This document shows positions 1-6,791 of a stretch of 7,937 bases of DNA, piece by piece (the first letter of the stretch is position 1; each line of letters opens with the position of its first letter). The DNA comes from Clostridia bacterium. GTDB taxonomy: Bacteria; Bacillota; DSM-521; Neomoorellales; Neomoorellaceae. The notes beneath the pieces were generated by a model. It searched no databases. It was not told where the DNA came from and saw only the letters and a program-made list of their open reading frames with translations. The DNA lies in contig JASUSX010000092.1 of NCBI GenBank assembly GCA_030445875.1, positions 1-7,937 on the forward strand. The letters run 5' to 3'. The translations under genes were made by a program, and so were the position numbers.

Positions 1-38
1 ACCGTATATATAAGCAGCAGGAATAATAAACCCGACAT
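1..38 (-). CDS. 5' end of a small or unknown hydrophobic membrane protein gene, cut by the window edge
   Basis: An ATG at 38 on the minus strand is preceded by a perfect GGAGG (plus positions 46-50) with a 7-nt spacer. It opens a frame that stays open to the window edge. The visible residues read MSGLLFLLLIYTV. From residue 4 they are almost all Leu, Phe, Ile or Tyr, so the protein begins with a membrane helix or an uncleaved signal anchor. The start lies 15 bp after the gerAC stop on the same strand, so the gene is probably the third member of the gerAA-gerAC transcript. Some GerA-type operons carry a fourth gene for a small D subunit with two transmembrane helices, and this could be one. 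The product cannot be identified from 13 residues. It could equally be an unrelated membrane protein. Confidence 0.55.
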   Translation of the reverse strand, partial: MSGLLFLLLIYT

Positions 39-53
39 TCTTTAACCTCCACG

Positions 54-1313
54 CTAATGTACCCGTGGCTGCCAGGGACGGCGGGTGGTGCCGGTACGCC
101 TGACTTTAGCCTGGACCTCGATAGTAATGGGCATCTTTTTGAACTCTTCCTGCCAGCGCTGGTGCAGCTGACGCCAGAGTTTGGGCTGGCGGCGGTAGAG
201 GGCGCCGCCGAAACCGAAAACATCCGCCCCCGCCCCTTTGGTCTGCTCCAGGGCGCTGCTTATTTCCGCCGTTACCAGGGCCGCCATCTGGTCCTGGAGG
301 GACTTTAAGGCCTCTTCTTTGGTGAAGTCGACCTGGCACTGTTCCTCCAGGAGTTCCCCTTCCACCTGGACATTAATCTTACCCTGGAGCTTCCCTCCTT
401 TGGTATCAATTTTTACCTGCCCTCGGGCCTCGGTTACATCAACGGCCACCCGGGTATCTGCACCGGCGCAGGGCAACTCTAGGATGCCCCCCCTGGCCTT
501 GTTGCGCGCCCAGGCCAGGCCGCGGGTCTGGCGTTCATCCAGCCAGCCTACCAGTTTGGTGTGGTAGAAAAGGCCGGCGCCGCGCAGGTACAGGGTATTT
601 ATCGTCTCTGGCTGCGCTGTCCGCTGCCCGGTTGCAGCGGTACCCGGTGACGCACCTCCGCCAGCGGTAGTACCGGCACCTAGTATAGGCGGAAAGGGTT
701 CGGGGCTCAGTTCCACGACCGGCAACACTGTGGCGGCTGCGCCATTGGACAAATCGAAAAAAACGTCGTTCAGGTTGGGGATAAAGCTAAAACCGCTCAC
801 CGGCGCCCATCTGTGGAGGCCGGCAATCTCCTTGCCCAGGTTTGTTTCCAGGGCGCCCTGGGCCTTGATTAGGATCTCCCGCGCCGGACCCCGGGTAAGC
901 AAGACGAGGGTGGTGCGGCGCAATTCCGGGTGCCGGTCCACAAATTCCAGGACTTCCTCCAGGCCATGGCGGGCCATCTCTTCACCCACCAGGACGGCGG
1001 TGGTATGGGCTAAATAGGCGCGGCGGGGCAACCCCGGGGCTGTTTCCCGGCCGGCGCCTAAAAGGGTTGCACTCCGGGCACTAGCGATAATAACTTGGCG
1101 CTGGGGCAGGGTGGTGCCTCCCCCCCCTTTTTCCCTGCTGGCAGCGGCCGGCTGCACCAGTTCGCTGGTTAATACCCGCTGCCCCCCTTCCAGGTCGAAG
1201 GCAATGCAGGACTGGAACGCCAGTTCATTGATCTCCCGCCGGTCCCAGCAGCCGGTTAAGCTGGCAGCCGTGAGCAAGAATGTCAGGGCCAGGGTTAATA
1301 ACTTACTTATCAT
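54..1313 (-). CDS. gerAC: Ger(x)C-family spore germination lipoprotein (germinant receptor C subunit)
   Basis: This is the C subunit of a GerA-type nutrient germinant receptor, a lipoprotein expected on the outer face of the spore inner membrane. Residues 1-22 form a lipoprotein signal: positive start, hydrophobic core and lipobox SLTGC, with Cys22 as the lipidated residue. It is followed by CWDRREINELA, the hallmark start of mature Ger(x)C proteins. Family features further in are the ETAPGLPRRAYLAH region (90-103), the LVGEEMARHGL stretch (108-118), FYHTKLVGWLDE (249-260) and the C-terminal DVFGFG segment (364-369). At 419 aa it is somewhat longer than the usual 350-400. The extra length is partly a Gly/Ala/Thr/Pro-rich insert at about 209-236, with a second glycine run at 63-66. 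The ATG overlaps the gerAA stop as ATGA, so translation is probably coupled. The assignment is firm. The germinant recognised cannot be read from sequence. Confidence 0.95.
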   Translation of the reverse strand: MISKLLTLALTFLLTAASLTGCWDRREINELAFQSCIAFDLEGGQRVLTSELVQPAAASREKGGGGTTLPQRQVIIASARSATLLGAGRETAPGLPRRAYLAHTTAVLVGEEMARHGLEEVLEFVDRHPELRRTTLVLLTRGPAREILIKAQGALETNLGKEIAGLHRWAPVSGFSFIPNLNDVFFDLSNGAAATVLPVVELSPEPFPPILGAGTTAGGGASPGTAATGQRTAQPETINTLYLRGAGLFYHTKLVGWLDERQTRGLAWARNKARGGILELPCAGADTRVAVDVTEARGQVKIDTKGGKLQGKINVQVEGELLEEQCQVDFTKEEALKSLQDQMAALVTAEISSALEQTKGAGADVFGFGGALYRRQPKLWRQLHQRWQEEFKKMPITIEVQAKVRRTGTTRRPWQPRVH

Positions 1314-2995
1314 GGCCTCTTTTGCCCCCGCCCGACCGCCGGGCGGCCCTTTTTCCGACCCCTGATCATTTTAGCACCACCCCGGCTCATCCCGGTTTCC
1401 AATTCCTCCCCCGGCTGCCTGTTTACGGCCCGCACCTGCGGGTGCTGGCCGGGCTTTTCGCGCTGCAAATCGCGGCGGCCAATCGTTCGCGGCCGCCAGA
1501 GCATAGCCCACCAGGGCACCCTGACTACCACGTCCTTTTGTCCCCGCCAGGTGAAGGGGGCTAGGGGAGACATATACAGGACGCCAAAATTGCGCAGGCT
1601 GGCCAGGTGGATGAGGGTAGTAAACAGGCCGGCGAAGATGCCCAGCAGGCCCAGGGCACCGGCCAGCAGGATTAGGGGCAGGCGCAACATACGGATGGCT
1701 TCATTTAGACCAACTGAAGGGATGATGAAAGAGCTGATAGCCGTGGCGGAGATAACAATGACCATCGCCGCCGACATCAAGCTCGCCCGGACGGCGGCTT
1801 CGCCGATGACCAGGGCGCCGACGATGCTGATGGCCGGGCCGATGACCCGGGGCAGCCGTATCCCGGCCTCAATTAGGATTTCAAAGACTATTTGCATGAT
1901 CAGGGCCTCGACAACGGCCGGGTAGGGCACCGCCTCTCGCTGGGAGGCGATGGCGATGGCCAACGGCGTGGGCAGCATCTCCTGGTGATAGGTGGTAAAG
2001 GCCACATAGATGGCAGGCAGCAGCAAAGCGATAAAAATCCCCAGAAAACGAAACAGGCGGATGCCGATACTCAAGGGCCAGCGTTCGTAGTAATCGTCGG
2101 GAGCTTGCATCTGGGCGATCAGGTTGCCGGGGATGATCAGGGCAAATGGGGTGCCGTCGGTTAGGATGGCTACCCGGCCCTGCAACAGGTCGGCGGTTAC
2201 CCGGTCCGGCCGCTCGGTGCGATCAACCTGGGGAAAGGGGGAAAACGGCGCCTCCTCAATTAATTCTTCAATGTAGCCGCTTTCCAGGACGCCGTCAATA
2301 TCGATGCGCTGCAGACGGCGGCGCAGTTCCGCCAGTATACCCGGTAGGGTCAGGCCCTCCAGGTAGGCTATAACTACCCGGGTATGGGTGCGCCGGCCCA
2401 GGTGGATGGCTTCAAAACGCAGTTCCCGGGTGCGCAGCCGCCGCCGGATGAGGGAGATATTGGTACTAAGGTTTTCGGTAAACCCTTCCCGGGGGCCGCG
2501 CAGGGCGGCCTCGGTGCCTGGTTCCTCGACGGGGCGCTTTTCCCAGCCCTCCGCACTCAGGAGCAGGGCCAGGTCATAACCGTCGACCATTAAAACCGCC
2601 GCCCCATCCAGCAAGCCGCTGATCAACCGGGTAAATTCCTTTTCCGCTTTGATATCCCCTACAGCCAGGCTCTTACACAGCCGCAGGATCAGGTTGGCTT
2701 CTCCCCCATTGGGCTTTTCCTGCAACCTGACCAGGGGATGCAGTATATCCCGCTGCAGGGCATCCCGGTTAACCATGGTCTCCAGGTAGATCACGGCCAG
2801 GCGCCGCCCCCCCAAGCTCAGCTCCCGGCTTATCAGGTCCTCGCTGGCGCCAAGGGCCTTTTTAAGATAACCCAGATTACCTGCCAGGCTGGGGCTGACC
2901 GCTATGGCCCCCTGACCCTGGTCCTTCCCATTGGAAGAAGGCATTTTACCGATCTGTTGCCATAAGCGCTTAAGGGTACGCCAGACGCTGCCCAA
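1310..2995 (-). CDS. gerAA: GerA-family spore germination protein (germinant receptor A subunit)
   Basis: This is the A subunit of a GerA-type germinant receptor, an integral protein of the spore inner membrane. Known A subunits form an oligomeric channel that releases ions on germinant binding. Residues 40-300 are the soluble N-terminal part and contain conserved stretches: VNRDALQRDILHPL (75-88), GPREGFTENLSTNISLIRRR (167-186) and DGVLESGYIEELIE (234-247). Residues 308-475 carry about five hydrophobic helices, including LLLPAIYVAFTTYHQEMLP (323-341) and GPAISIVGALVIGEAAV (386-402). The tail (about 500-561) is rich in Arg and Lys and looks longer than usual. The start is TTG at 2995: an in-frame stop lies just upstream, and GGGGG sits 8 nt before it. 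An internal ATG at 2944 has no visible ribosome binding site. The gene precedes gerAC with a 4-bp overlap, while the B subunit is divergent. At 561 aa it is within or slightly above family size. Confidence 0.95.
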   Translation of the reverse strand: MGSVWRTLKRLWQQIGKMPSSNGKDQGQGAIAVSPSLAGNLGYLKKALGASEDLISRELSLGGRRLAVIYLETMVNRDALQRDILHPLVRLQEKPNGGEANLILRLCKSLAVGDIKAEKEFTRLISGLLDGAAVLMVDGYDLALLLSAEGWEKRPVEEPGTEAALRGPREGFTENLSTNISLIRRRLRTRELRFEAIHLGRRTHTRVVIAYLEGLTLPGILAELRRRLQRIDIDGVLESGYIEELIEEAPFSPFPQVDRTERPDRVTADLLQGRVAILTDGTPFALIIPGNLIAQMQAPDDYYERWPLSIGIRLFRFLGIFIALLLPAIYVAFTTYHQEMLPTPLAIAIASQREAVPYPAVVEALIMQIVFEILIEAGIRLPRVIGPAISIVGALVIGEAAVRASLMSAAMVIVISATAISSFIIPSVGLNEAIRMLRLPLILLAGALGLLGIFAGLFTTLIHLASLRNFGVLYMSPLAPFTWRGQKDVVVRVPWWAMLWRPRTIGRRDLQREKPGQHPQVRAVNRQPGEELETGMSRGGAKMIRGRKKGRPAVGRGQKRP

Positions 2996-3008
2996 ACCTC
3001 TTACCCCC
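2993..3008 (-). promoter_or_regulatory. Ribosome binding site and TTG start of gerAA
   Basis: On the minus strand GGGGG (3008-3004) is followed after 8 nt by TTG (2995-2993). The in-frame codon series just upstream contains TGA, so no longer start is possible. The site is G-rich rather than a standard GGAGG, which suggests modest initiation. Confidence 0.5.
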
Positions 3009-3011
3009 GCT

Positions 3012-3030
3012 CAGCCGCTAGAAGCGACCG
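3012..3030 (-). other. Small hairpin in the gerAA leader next to the ribosome binding site
   Basis: On the minus-strand RNA, CGGUCGCU and AGCGGCUG (plus positions 3023-3030 and 3012-3019) can form an 8-bp stem with two G-U pairs and a 3-nt loop. It ends 3 nt before the G-rich ribosome binding site of gerAA, so it could affect initiation. In G+C-rich DNA such a stem can arise by chance. Confidence 0.3.
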
Positions 3031-3096
3031 CTCCTATAATGACGACGACCAGTGTTTAACGGCAACACCTCGCCGGCAATTCCAGGCTATTAAATT

Positions 3097-3126
3097 TAGT
3101 ATAAGTCCCTGTTTCCTGCTGTATAC
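3097..3126 (-). promoter_or_regulatory. Candidate sigma-G-type promoter for gerAA-gerAC
   Basis: Read on the minus strand, a -35 GTATA (3126-3122) is separated by 18 bp from a -10 TATACTA (3103-3097). The Bacillus sigma-G consensus is roughly GHATR, 17-18 bp, CATnnTA, so the only mismatch is T for C at the first -10 position. Transcription would start near 3090, giving a leader of about 95 nt before the gerAA start. Forespore sigma-G transcription is what is known for gerA operons. The -10 also resembles sigma-A (TATACT), but no good TTGACA stands at the right distance. Confidence 0.5.
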
Positions 3127-3139
3127 AGTGAAAGGGTAT

Positions 3140-3167
3140 AAAAAACCTGCCCCGTCAGGGAGGCAGG
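3140..3167 (-). terminator. Intrinsic terminator on the minus strand, upstream of the gerAA promoter
   Basis: Minus-strand RNA reads CCUGCC (3167-3162), a 10-nt interval, GGCAGG (3151-3146), then six U (3145-3140). The 6-bp G+C-rich stem, possibly extended by a U-G and a C-G pair, followed directly by the U run is a classic factor-independent terminator. On the plus strand no T run follows, so it acts in one direction. It lies before the candidate gerAA promoter and would stop transcripts entering from the gerAB antisense side, for example readthrough of the EAL gene. Confidence 0.6.
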
Positions 3168-3180
3168 CCGCACCATTCAT

Positions 3181-3209
3181 GTATATGTTTACCTTCCAGG
3201 GAAATATTA
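3181..3209 (+). promoter_or_regulatory. Weak candidate sigma-G-like promoter for gerAB
   Basis: GTATA (3181-3185), a 17-bp spacer and AATATTA (3203-3209) fit the sigma-G pattern with A for C at the first -10 position. The -35 pentamer is the same as that of the gerAA candidate. The weakness is position: transcription would start near 3216, at the edge of the ribosome binding site, leaving a leader of only about 15 nt. Confidence 0.3.
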
Positions 3210-3216
3210 GTTGCCA

Positions 3217-3233
3217 GGGGAGGTGAGCTTTTG
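3217..3233 (+). promoter_or_regulatory. Strong ribosome binding site and TTG start of gerAB
   Basis: GGGGAGG at 3217-3223 lies 7 nt before TTG at 3231-3233. The next in-frame ATG is more than 160 codons downstream, inside the membrane domain, so the TTG start is well supported. Confidence 0.8.
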
Positions 3234-4343
3234 CGCGAAGAGGGCCGTATTTCCTTATGGCAGTTTTTTATCCTGGTCAGCGGTTTCCTGATCGGCACCT
3301 CCACCCTCATTGTTCCTGTGGGGCAGGCGCGGCAGGGTGCCTGGATCTCTTACCTCCTGGCCGGTGCCCTGGGCCTGGGCGCGGCTTTCCTTTATTACAC
3401 CCTGGGCCGGCGCTTCCCCGGGGAAACGCCGCTGCAATACGCGCCGCGGGTGTTGGGGCGCTGGCTTGGAACCTTTTTGAACGTTTTGTTCCTCTGGTAC
3501 GCCCTGCATCTGGCGGCCCTGGTCCTGCGGAATATCATCGAACTCTATAAAACGATCGTTTTGCCCCACACGCCGGCAGCAATCATCGCCGGGGTATTTG
3601 TCTTTCTAGGCGCCTATGCTGTCCGCGTGGGCCTCGAGGTTCCCGCCCGCGTGGCCGAATTGTTGCTGCCTATTGTCCTCGTCTTTATCCTGGTGCTCAC
3701 CGCCCTGGGCCTGACCATACCAGGTCTGGCCCACTGGGAAGCCATGTTGCCGGTGCTGGGAGAAGGATTGTTGCCCATCCTGCGGGGGGTTTATCCTTCC
3801 TTTGTTTTCCCCTTCGGTGAAGCCGTTTTCTTCCTGGTGCTATTCCCCTTTTTAACCCGGCCCGCTCAAAGCCTGGCCCCCTTTGCTTGGGGTGTGGTCC
3901 TAGCCACGGTGGTTACCTTGCTGGCCCTGGTGCGCAACATAGTCGTCCTGGGCGCCCCGGAGGTAGCGCGGATCAATTTCCCCAGCCTCATCGCCATCCA
4001 GATGATTAACATCGGCGATTTTTTGCAGCGCCTGGAACCCTTTATCATCTTTGTCTGGACTTTTACCATCTTGTTGAAGTTAAATGTAGTCTTTTATGTC
4101 TTTACCCTGGGTACAGCCCAGCTCCTAGGCCTGAAAGACTACCGGCCCCTGGTGCTGCCTACGGGGATGCTGTTGATTTTTCTATCTTTGAGCCTTTATG
4201 AAAACATCTCCCAGATGCTTATCTTTGCCTCCCGGGTTTTTCCCTTCTATTTTGCCCCCGCCTGTCTCTTCTACCCCGGCCTCATCCTGCTGGTAGCCAG
4301 GCTGCGCCATATGCAAGACCGGGAGCCCCGCCGGACCGGGTAG
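3231..4343 (+). CDS. gerAB: GerAB/Spore_permease-family protein (germinant receptor B subunit)
   Basis: This is the B subunit of a GerA-type receptor, a polytopic protein of the APC transporter superfamily in the spore inner membrane. In studied receptors the B subunit binds the germinant. The 370 residues are hydrophobic throughout, with about ten membrane segments, for example 11-30, 40-57, 81-99, 116-132, 144-163, 190-208, 217-239, 270-296, 307-322 and 337-356. Family signatures are the RISLWQ start (6-11), GLEVPARVAELLLP (134-147), YPSFVFPFGE (188-197) and NFPSLIAIQMINIGDFLQRLE (249-269). Length matches the usual 360-370 aa. Translation starts at TTG behind a strong ribosome binding site. 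Unusually, the gene is divergent from the A and C genes rather than between them, so it needs its own promoter. It converges on the EAL gene with 57 bp between stops and no clear terminator. The germinant cannot be inferred. Confidence 0.95.
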   Translation: MREEGRISLWQFFILVSGFLIGTSTLIVPVGQARQGAWISYLLAGALGLGAAFLYYTLGRRFPGETPLQYAPRVLGRWLGTFLNVLFLWYALHLAALVLRNIIELYKTIVLPHTPAAIIAGVFVFLGAYAVRVGLEVPARVAELLLPIVLVFILVLTALGLTIPGLAHWEAMLPVLGEGLLPILRGVYPSFVFPFGEAVFFLVLFPFLTRPAQSLAPFAWGVVLATVVTLLALVRNIVVLGAPEVARINFPSLIAIQMINIGDFLQRLEPFIIFVWTFTILLKLNVVFYVFTLGTAQLLGLKDYRPLVLPTGMLLIFLSLSLYENISQMLIFASRVFPFYFAPACLFYPGLILLVARLRHMQDREPRRTG

Positions 4344-4400
4344 CCTTCGCAGGTCCCTTTTCCCTTCGCCCGGACGTTTCCCGGCCCCTTCGAGGAGACG

Positions 4401-6749
4401 TTAAGCCTGGTGCGTGGGTATAGGGTGGTTTCCCTGGCGCCTGTCCCGTACATACACACTGCCGGGCAGGGATTTAGCGTACTTCTTCAGCTGGGCTGCC
4501 CGCCCGGCCAGGTCCCGGTAGCTTTTTTCATCCCGGCAATCAACGATAGCCAGGGAAACCGATATTATCGGCAGCCATCCCTCCCGGCCTTCCCGGTCCG
4601 AACCATAGAATTGGCCCTGCTCCCTTTCTTCCGGGGAGAAGAATCTCCGGACCAGCCGGTCAAAAAGCCGCACAATGACCTGGCAAATCCCCGCCGTATA
4701 CTCTGGCCGTGACATCATAATGAAGACATCACCGCAGATATGGCCGACAAAATCACCATCTGCACCATATTTCCGGGTGGTGTGCTGGATAATCTGCGCC
4801 AGTAAGATAATCATCCGGTCACCATTCTCAAAGCCATAGGCGTCGTTGTAAGCCTTAAAACCGTCCAGATCAGCGTAGATAATCCCGGAGGCCTGTCCAC
4901 CCTGGCTTCTCCGGGTTAGTTCAGCTTCAATGGCCACGTTGCCCGGTAAACCAGTCAAGGGGTTGGCCCCCCGGGCCACTTCGATCTGGATCCGGGTCAG
5001 GGTATCCAGCAGCCTTTGCACCGGGACTGTACCAATCAGGTTCCCATCGGCTACAACTACCAGGTCGTCATAGAGTTTTTCCTGTTCCCGTTTCATGGCC
5101 CTTTCGCTGGCCTGCTCCAGGGGCGTACCGGCCTCGATAACCAGGGGCGCAGGGTCCATGACCGTCTTCACCGGGCGGCGGGAATAGAGGGAAACGCCAT
5201 ACTGGGAACTCAAAAGGCGGTTCAAATTGTGGCGCATTACCAGCCCCACCGGGGTAACGCCCCGCACCACCACCAGGCCGCTCAAAGGCTGCCTCGTCGC
5301 CTCCAGCCTCTGCTTTACTTCCACCACCACCATATTCTCATCCACTACCACGGTGGGGGTAACCAGGTCGCCGATAGTTAACCCCCGTTTCCAGCCCCTA
5401 TCACCGTTCTTCAGGCCCTGCCGTCGGATATGGTTTACCAGTGTTCCGGGCACCGGCGGTTTGGGGAAAGCAGGCCGCGCCAGGAGATAGCCCTGACCGT
5501 AGTGGACGCCCAGGGAGAGTAGCGTATTAAGTTCGGTCTGGGTTTCGATCCCCTCGGCAATAACCAGGCAGTTGATTTTGGTGGCCAGGGTAAGCATGGC
5601 TTCCACCACGGCCCGCCGGGCCGGGTTATTATCTATATCCCGCACCAGGGACATGTCTATCTTGATAAATTCCGGCCGTATTTCCGCTATCGAATAAAGC
5701 CCGGAAAAACCGGCGCCCACATCATCCACCGCCACCTGGTACCCCTGGCTGCGGTAATGTTCCAACGTCCGCATCAGGGAGGCGTAGTTGGTAATGCTGT
5801 GGCGTTCCGTGATCTCAAAAACGACGTTGCGGGGGCTCAGGTCGTATTCCTGCAGCACTTCCAGGGTCTCACCCCGGACAAAGTTAGGATCACTCACCGT
5901 CCGGGGGTGGACATTCAAAAAGAGCTTCTGTTCCGGTCCCAAACCGTCGATACTGCTGATCGCCTTCAGGCGGCAGACCCTTTCCGTGGGGTACAGGAGG
6001 CCGACCTCTTCCGCGAAACTAAAGATGATATCCGGCCGGCTGAAATAGGAATTGGCGGGTCCCCGGGTCAGCGCTTCCCAACCCAGTATCTCGCCGGACT
6101 TAAAGGAGACAATAGGCTGGTAAACAGCATCCAACCTCCGGGAAGATAAGATCTCCTTGAATTCGCGCGTCATTTTCACGGTTTTTAAGTCCAGGGCCCC
6201 TTTAGCTATCTTTTGCGCCTCTTTCAAAGCCATGTACAATCTTACCTCCGGCCGCAGGTCATAACCCTCTTCGATCAGGGCATAGCCAACATGGAGTTCC
6301 ATTTCCCGGCCCAAAAGGTGCAAGAATTCCTGGTTCAAGCTATCCCTGATGGATAATTGCAGGGCGACCACCAATTCGAGCAGCTTTTCCGGGTCGGCGT
6401 CTCGGGACAGGGTAAACAGGACGACAAAATCATCGGCCCACAGGTTTTCCACCGCCAGGATGTTTGCCTGGGGCAAAAAGCGGGCCGTCTTTTCGTGCAA
6501 AGCCTTTTCCACCAGGGCCAGAACCCGGGCCGCCCCCACCGTCCCATGCAAGAACTGCACCTCATGTAACCTGGTAATGTCCAGGTAGATAATCCCGGTG
6601 GGCTTACCCCTGGCTGAGGCCAGAGCCAGTTTGCCCACCAAGGGGGTCTGGCTGAGGGCATGGCTGAGGAGCAGGTTACCGCGCGTACTTAACTTCAGGA
6701 CCTCCTGCATGATCCAGTAAGTATTGTGCAAGCTCCTGATTATACCCAT
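4401..6749 (-). CDS. Multidomain c-di-GMP protein: degenerate GGDEF - EAL - CBS pair - degenerate GGDEF, probable phosphodiesterase
   Basis: Numbering is from the ATG at 6749 (782 aa). Residues about 45-190 resemble a GGDEF fold whose signature has become WADDF (104-108). Residues about 195-440 are an EAL domain with the usual catalytic and metal residues: Glu225 in EALTRG, Asn279 in FLNVHP, Glu312 and Glu315 in EITE, Asp342-Asp343, Lys363, Glu399 in AEGIE, and GQGY. This predicts hydrolysis of c-di-GMP to pGpG. A CBS pair (about 455-585) probably senses a nucleotide. The final GGDEF (about 595-765) keeps YADLDGFKAYND but reads CGDVF (672-676), with Val at the catalytic acidic position, and lacks the Arg of the RxxD inhibitory site. 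No membrane segment is visible, so it should be cytoplasmic. A TTG at 6782 would add 11 residues but has no ribosome binding site. The ATG has AAGGAG 11 nt upstream. The EAL-CBS-GGDEF order is a known architecture. Confidence 0.9.
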   Translation of the reverse strand: MGIIRSLHNTYWIMQEVLKLSTRGNLLLSHALSQTPLVGKLALASARGKPTGIIYLDITRLHEVQFLHGTVGAARVLALVEKALHEKTARFLPQANILAVENLWADDFVVLFTLSRDADPEKLLELVVALQLSIRDSLNQEFLHLLGREMELHVGYALIEEGYDLRPEVRLYMALKEAQKIAKGALDLKTVKMTREFKEILSSRRLDAVYQPIVSFKSGEILGWEALTRGPANSYFSRPDIIFSFAEEVGLLYPTERVCRLKAISSIDGLGPEQKLFLNVHPRTVSDPNFVRGETLEVLQEYDLSPRNVVFEITERHSITNYASLMRTLEHYRSQGYQVAVDDVGAGFSGLYSIAEIRPEFIKIDMSLVRDIDNNPARRAVVEAMLTLATKINCLVIAEGIETQTELNTLLSLGVHYGQGYLLARPAFPKPPVPGTLVNHIRRQGLKNGDRGWKRGLTIGDLVTPTVVVDENMVVVEVKQRLEATRQPLSGLVVVRGVTPVGLVMRHNLNRLLSSQYGVSLYSRRPVKTVMDPAPLVIEAGTPLEQASERAMKREQEKLYDDLVVVADGNLIGTVPVQRLLDTLTRIQIEVARGANPLTGLPGNVAIEAELTRRSQGGQASGIIYADLDGFKAYNDAYGFENGDRMIILLAQIIQHTTRKYGADGDFVGHICGDVFIMMSRPEYTAGICQVIVRLFDRLVRRFFSPEEREQGQFYGSDREGREGWLPIISVSLAIVDCRDEKSYRDLAGRAAQLKKYAKSLPGSVYVRDRRQGNHPIPTHQA

Positions 6750-6766
6750 GCCCTCAGATACTCCTT
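6747..6766 (-). promoter_or_regulatory. Ribosome binding site supporting the ATG start of the EAL gene
   Basis: On the minus strand AAGGAG (6766-6761) precedes ATG (6749-6747) by 11 nt. The spacing is slightly long, but this is the only good site nearby. The bases before the alternative TTG at 6782 hold no purine-rich site, so the shorter protein is preferred. Confidence 0.55.
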
Positions 6767-6791
6767 CTGGCGTACCGGCCAACCGGGTGGT

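Noticed and set aside
848..861. Perfect 14-bp palindrome CCAGGGCGCCCTGG in gerAC
   Set aside because: It is explained by common codons for the residues Gln-Gly-Ala-Leu in a conserved protein. There is no repeat copy or intergenic context.
730..1017. Plus-strand ORF of 95 codons inside gerAC, and similar plus-strand ORFs inside gerAA
   Set aside because: They lie opposite well-conserved genes, have arbitrary Arg/Pro-rich composition and no ribosome binding sites. They are antisense shadows typical of G+C-rich DNA.
3035..3041. Exact TATAAT on the plus strand, and CATTATA on the minus strand, in the gerAA leader
   Set aside because: Neither has an acceptable -35 at 16-18 bp. The minus-strand one lacks a sigma-G -35, and the plus-strand one would give a leader of nearly 190 nt.
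4333..4361. GGACC/GGTCC stem followed by CTTTT at the end of gerAB, as a terminator
   Set aside because: The stem is only 5 bp with a 14-nt loop, overlaps the last codons and stop of gerAB, and has just four T, so termination is not supported.
5016..5381. Plus-strand ORF of 121 codons opposite the EAL-CBS gene
   Set aside because: His/Gln/Arg-rich translation with no recognisable motif, directly opposite conserved CBS and EAL coding sequence.
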